The position numbers were made by a program, and so were the translations under genes. Below the pieces are notes generated by a model. It was not told the DNA's origin, did not search any database, and saw only the letters and a program-made list of their open reading frames with translations. DNA of 64,000 bases from Agrobacterium tumefaciens (GTDB lineage: Bacteria; Pseudomonadota; Alphaproteobacteria; Rhizobiales; Rhizobiaceae), in contig JAGIAH010000008.1 of assembly GCA_017744915.1 (NCBI GenBank), positions 142,278 to 206,277 of the forward strand. Reading direction: 5' to 3'. Positions 60,895-64,000 of this stretch are shown here, piece by piece (within the stretch, counting starts at the first letter, position 1; each line of letters begins with the position of its first letter).

Positions 60895-63864
60895 GTGACG
60901 AAACGGGAAACCGTCGAGAGGCGGCTGAGCGAGGTTCTGCCGGGCGTGATCCGCCCCTATACGCAGACGGAACTGAAATCCGTTCTTTCGACGCTGAAGG
61001 ATATCGGCAAGGCGGAGCCGGCGGTGGCCGCGCTCCTCGCCGGCGAAAGTCAGCTGAAGGACTTCATCGCTGCGGCTTTCACCCTGTCGCCCTATCTGCG
61101 TGATATGGCGGCGGCGGATGAGGGGCTTTTGTCGCTGGCGATTTCCAGGCCGCTCGAGCCGTTGCTCACCGATCTCGTCGGTGAGGCGCGCGCGTGCTGG
61201 AAGCCGGGTGAAGAGGGCGGGGTGCCCACCGAAAACGAGGTGATGTCACGGCTGAGGATCGCCAAGCGGCGGCTTTCCTTCATTGCCGCACTTGCCGATC
61301 TGGCGCGCATCTTCACCGCCCGCGATACGACGCGTTGGCTGAGCGACATGGCGGATGCCTCGCTCTCCGCCGCCATCGATCACCTGCTGCTCGCCGCCCA
61401 TGAAAGCGGCAAGCTGAAACTGAAGAACATTGCCGCGCCGAGCGAGGGTTCCGGCCTGATCGTGCTCGGCATGGGCAAGCTCGGCGCGCGCGAACTCAAC
61501 TATTCCTCGGATATCGATGCCGTCGTGTTCTTCGAACCTTCTGCCGGCATCATGGACGATCCCTATGATGCGACGGAGAATTTCGGCCGCATGATGCGCC
61601 GTCTCGTGCGCATCATGCAGGAGCGCACGGCCGATGGTTATGTCTTCCGCACCGATCTGCGGCTGCGGCCAGACCCCGGCTCAACGCCGCTTGCCATTCC
61701 CGTGGAAGCGGCGTTGCTTTATTACGAGGGCAGGGGCCAGAACTGGGAGCGCGCCGCCTATATCAAGGCACGGCCGGTGGCCGGCGACATCAAGGCGGGC
61801 GAAAATTTCCTGCGCGAACTGACGCCCTTCATCTTCCGCAAATATCTCGATTATGCGGCGATTGCCGATATCCACTCCATCAAGCGGCAGATCCATGCCC
61901 ATAAGGGCCATGGCGCCATTGCGGTGAAGGGCCACAATGTCAAGCTCGGGCGCGGTGGCATCCGCGAGATCGAGTTCTTCGCCCAGACCCAGCAGCTGAT
62001 CGCCGGCGGCCGCATGCCGCCGCTGCGCGTGCGCGCGACCGAGGAGGCGCTGGCGGCGCTGACCGAGGCGAAATGGATCGACGCCGAAACCCGCGACAGC
62101 CTGACGGAAGCCTACTGGTTCCTGCGCGAGGTGGAGCATCGCATCCAGATGGTGCGCGACGAGCAGACCCATGTGCTGCCGGACACAGAAGCCGAATTGA
62201 AGCGCATTGCCTTCATGCTCGGTTTCGAGGACACCAAGGCTTTTTCCGAAAAGCTGGAAGAAGTGCTGCGGCTGGTGGAGCGGCGTTATTCGGCTTTGTT
62301 CGAGCAGGAGGTGAAACTATCCGGCGAGGCTGGCAATCTGGTCTTTACCGGCCAGAAGGACGATCCCGATACGCTGAAGACGCTCTCCACGCTAGGTTTT
62401 CAGCGGCCGGAGGATATTTCCCGCGTCATCCGCACCTGGCACAATGGCCGTTACCGGGCGACGCAGTCGGTCGAGGCGCGCGAACGACTGACGGAGCTGA
62501 CGCCGGACCTGCTGCGCGCCTTCGGCGAAAGCAAGCGGGCGGACGAGGCGTTGCTACGCTTTGATAATTTCCTCTCCGGCCTGCCGGCTGGCATCCAGCT
62601 CTTCTCGCTGCTCGGCAACAATCCGGCGCTGCTCGATCTCTTGGTGACGATCATGTCTTCGGCCCCACGCCTTGCCGAAATCATCGCGGCCCGCCCGCAT
62701 GTCTTCGACGGCATGCTCGACCCGGCGCTGATGAGCGACGTGCCGACCCGCGATTATCTCGCCCACCGCATGGGCAATTTCCTCTCCAATGCCCGTCATT
62801 ACGAGGATATTCTCGACCGGCTGCGCATCTTCGCCGCCGAACAGCGTTTCCTCATCGGTGTTCGGTTGCTGACCGGCGCGATCCGCGGCGAGGTCGCCGC
62901 CCGCGCCTTCACCCATCTTGCCGATCTGGTGATCGAGGCGGCGCTGAATGCCGTCCTTTCGGAAATGGAGGCGGCGCATGGGCCTTATCCCGGCGGTCGC
63001 GTGGCCGTCATGGGCATGGGCAAGCTCGGCTCCTTCGAGCTGACCGCGGGTTCGGACGTCGATCTCATCCTGCTTTACGATTATGACGACACCGCCCATG
63101 AATCCACCGGTGCAAAACCGCTCGATGTCGTGCGTTATTTCACCCGCGTCACCCAGCGGCTGATCGCAGCGCTCTCGGCCCCGACGGCGGAAGGCGTGCT
63201 TTATGAGGTGGACATGCGGCTGCGCCCCTCCGGCAACAAGGGACCGGTGGCCACCCGCATGTCCGCCTTCGAGAAATACCAGCGTGAGGAGGCCTGGACC
63301 TGGGAGCACATGGCGCTGTCGCGCGCCCGCCTCATCTGCGGCGACGCCTCGCTGATGGAGGATGCGCGCCGCATCATCGCCTCCATCCTTTCGCAGAAAC
63401 GCGACGTGGCCAAGGTTTCCGCCGATGTGCTGGAAATGCGTAATCTCATCGAGCAGGAAAAGCCGCCGGAAAACAACTGGGACTTCAAGCTCATCAATGG
63501 CGGGCTGATTGATCTCGAATTCATCGCCCAATATCTGGCGCTGGTCGGCCCGGTGAAGGGGCTTGTGGCGCATGAACCGGGGCGCAATACGGCAGAAGCG
63601 CTGCAGGTGCTGGCCGCGCCGGTGATGGAGCCGCAGGCCTTCGACGACTGCATGGCGGCTATGGGGCTTTATACGGAAATATCGCAGATCGTTCGGTTGT
63701 GCATCGATGGCGCCTTTAATCCGAAGGAAGCACCGGCGGGCCTCACTGATCTCGTGTGCCGAGCGGGGGATTGCCCGGATATTCCGACGCTGGAGGGAGA
63801 GGTGAAGCGGCTGGCGAAGGCGGTGCGGAAGGCGTTTGTGGCGGTGGTGAAGAATGGTGGGTAA
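60895..63864 (+). CDS. glnE: Glutamine synthetase adenylyltransferase/adenylyl-removing enzyme
   Basis: A 989-residue bifunctional regulator of GlnA. The N-terminal half is the adenylyl-removing domain, with nucleotidyltransferase motif GMGKLGARELNYSSDIDAVV. The C-terminal half is the adenylyltransferase domain, with GMGKLGSFELTAGSDVDLIL; both carry the G-S/D-x-D metal residues. GlnE adjusts glutamine synthetase to nitrogen status under PII control. The start GTG 60895 gives the usual family length. In rhizobia it stands near cyc, degP and the two-component genes, as here. Confidence 0.94.
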   Translation: MTKRETVERRLSEVLPGVIRPYTQTELKSVLSTLKDIGKAEPAVAALLAGESQLKDFIAAAFTLSPYLRDMAAADEGLLSLAISRPLEPLLTDLVGEARACWKPGEEGGVPTENEVMSRLRIAKRRLSFIAALADLARIFTARDTTRWLSDMADASLSAAIDHLLLAAHESGKLKLKNIAAPSEGSGLIVLGMGKLGARELNYSSDIDAVVFFEPSAGIMDDPYDATENFGRMMRRLVRIMQERTADGYVFRTDLRLRPDPGSTPLAIPVEAALLYYEGRGQNWERAAYIKARPVAGDIKAGENFLRELTPFIFRKYLDYAAIADIHSIKRQIHAHKGHGAIAVKGHNVKLGRGGIREIEFFAQTQQLIAGGRMPPLRVRATEEALAALTEAKWIDAETRDSLTEAYWFLREVEHRIQMVRDEQTHVLPDTEAELKRIAFMLGFEDTKAFSEKLEEVLRLVERRYSALFEQEVKLSGEAGNLVFTGQKDDPDTLKTLSTLGFQRPEDISRVIRTWHNGRYRATQSVEARERLTELTPDLLRAFGESKRADEALLRFDNFLSGLPAGIQLFSLLGNNPALLDLLVTIMSSAPRLAEIIAARPHVFDGMLDPALMSDVPTRDYLAHRMGNFLSNARHYEDILDRLRIFAAEQRFLIGVRLLTGAIRGEVAARAFTHLADLVIEAALNAVLSEMEAAHGPYPGGRVAVMGMGKLGSFELTAGSDVDLILLYDYDDTAHESTGAKPLDVVRYFTRVTQRLIAALSAPTAEGVLYEVDMRLRPSGNKGPVATRMSAFEKYQREEAWTWEHMALSRARLICGDASLMEDARRIIASILSQKRDVAKVSADVLEMRNLIEQEKPPENNWDFKLINGGLIDLEFIAQYLALVGPVKGLVAHEPGRNTAEALQVLAAPVMEPQAFDDCMAAMGLYTEISQIVRLCIDGAFNPKEAPAGLTDLVCRAGDCPDIPTLEGEVKRLAKAVRKAFVAVVKNGG

Positions 63865-63873
63865 TGTGGTGGG

Positions 63874-64000
63874 TGTGGCTTACCCCCCTCTGCCCTGCCG
63901 GGCATCTCCCCCACAAGGAGGGAGATCGGCAAGACGCACTGTCACCACTTCATACTCTAACGTCGAGATGGGCAAAACCTCGCCGCATATCGATCTCCCC
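63874..64000. repeat. Palindromic intergenic element, RIME1-like, copy 3 (cut by window end)
   Basis: The left arm (GGCTTACCCCCCTCTGCCCTGCCGGGCATCTCC) matches the 3095 copy almost exactly. The right arm begins with ATCGATCTCCCC at the end of the window, so the element is incomplete here. Confidence 0.75.

Overview
The window looks like chromosomal DNA of an alphaproteobacterium in the Rhizobiaceae, most likely an Agrobacterium of the tumefaciens/fabrum group. Four things point there: GC-rich codon use throughout; the rhizobial order feuN-feuP-feuQ followed by cycH-cycJ-cycK-cycL-degP-two-component system-glnE; rhizobial palindromic intergenic elements of the RIME type; and a complete Rhodobacter-type gene transfer agent (GTA) cluster. 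I see no rRNA, intact tRNA, CRISPR array or insertion sequence.

Positions 1-13.4 kb hold mixed housekeeping and accessory genes: a DUF5330 fragment, a DivJ-like cell-cycle histidine kinase with a peptidoglycan-binding partner, DUF1491 and DUF2336 proteins with CtrA-box candidates nearby, a DUF1214/DUF1254 pair, a divergent argO-like exporter and argP regulator, a class A penicillin-binding protein, a YcgN protein, a class D beta-lactamase and a methyltransferase. 13.4-17.5 kb holds a copper efflux operon (P-type ATPase, CueR/HmrR regulator, CopZ chaperone) behind a MerR-type promoter, then a parDE toxin-antitoxin pair. 17.5-29.1 kb holds an MFS exporter behind a SoxR-box promoter, a GH32 glycosidase, an HWE histidine kinase, SelO, a secreted cupredoxin-like protein, a saccharopine-dehydrogenase-like enzyme with a divergent Lrp regulator, an HxlR regulator with a divergent NmrA-like reductase, and a membrane alpha/beta hydrolase.

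29.4-47.9 kb is a GTA structural cluster with every head and tail gene from g1 to g15 in the canonical order. It is interrupted by non-GTA inserts: a tiny antisense gene, a GH19 lysozyme and a Dabb protein (between terminase and portal); an antisense MFS transporter (between g8 and g9); and an antisense DUF4160/DUF2442 pair, with DUF4160 frameshifted (between g10.1 and the tape measure). A small holin-like protein closes the cluster. Palindromic repeats sit at many of these junctions.

48.0-63.9 kb returns to core functions: feuN/feuP/feuQ (in rhizobia linked to osmosensing and cyclic glucan export), a lipoprotein, the cytochrome c maturation genes ccmI-ccmE-ccmF-ccmH, the protease DegP, an OmpR-type two-component system convergent with a MipA/OmpV outer-membrane protein, and glnE for glutamine synthetase control.

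At least four families of palindromic elements are scattered between genes. One of them appears to supply the start codon of ccmH. The most unusual single signals are the GTA cluster's antisense inserts, a tRNA 3'-end look-alike inside the copper ATPase gene, and the SoxR-box promoter of the MFS gene.
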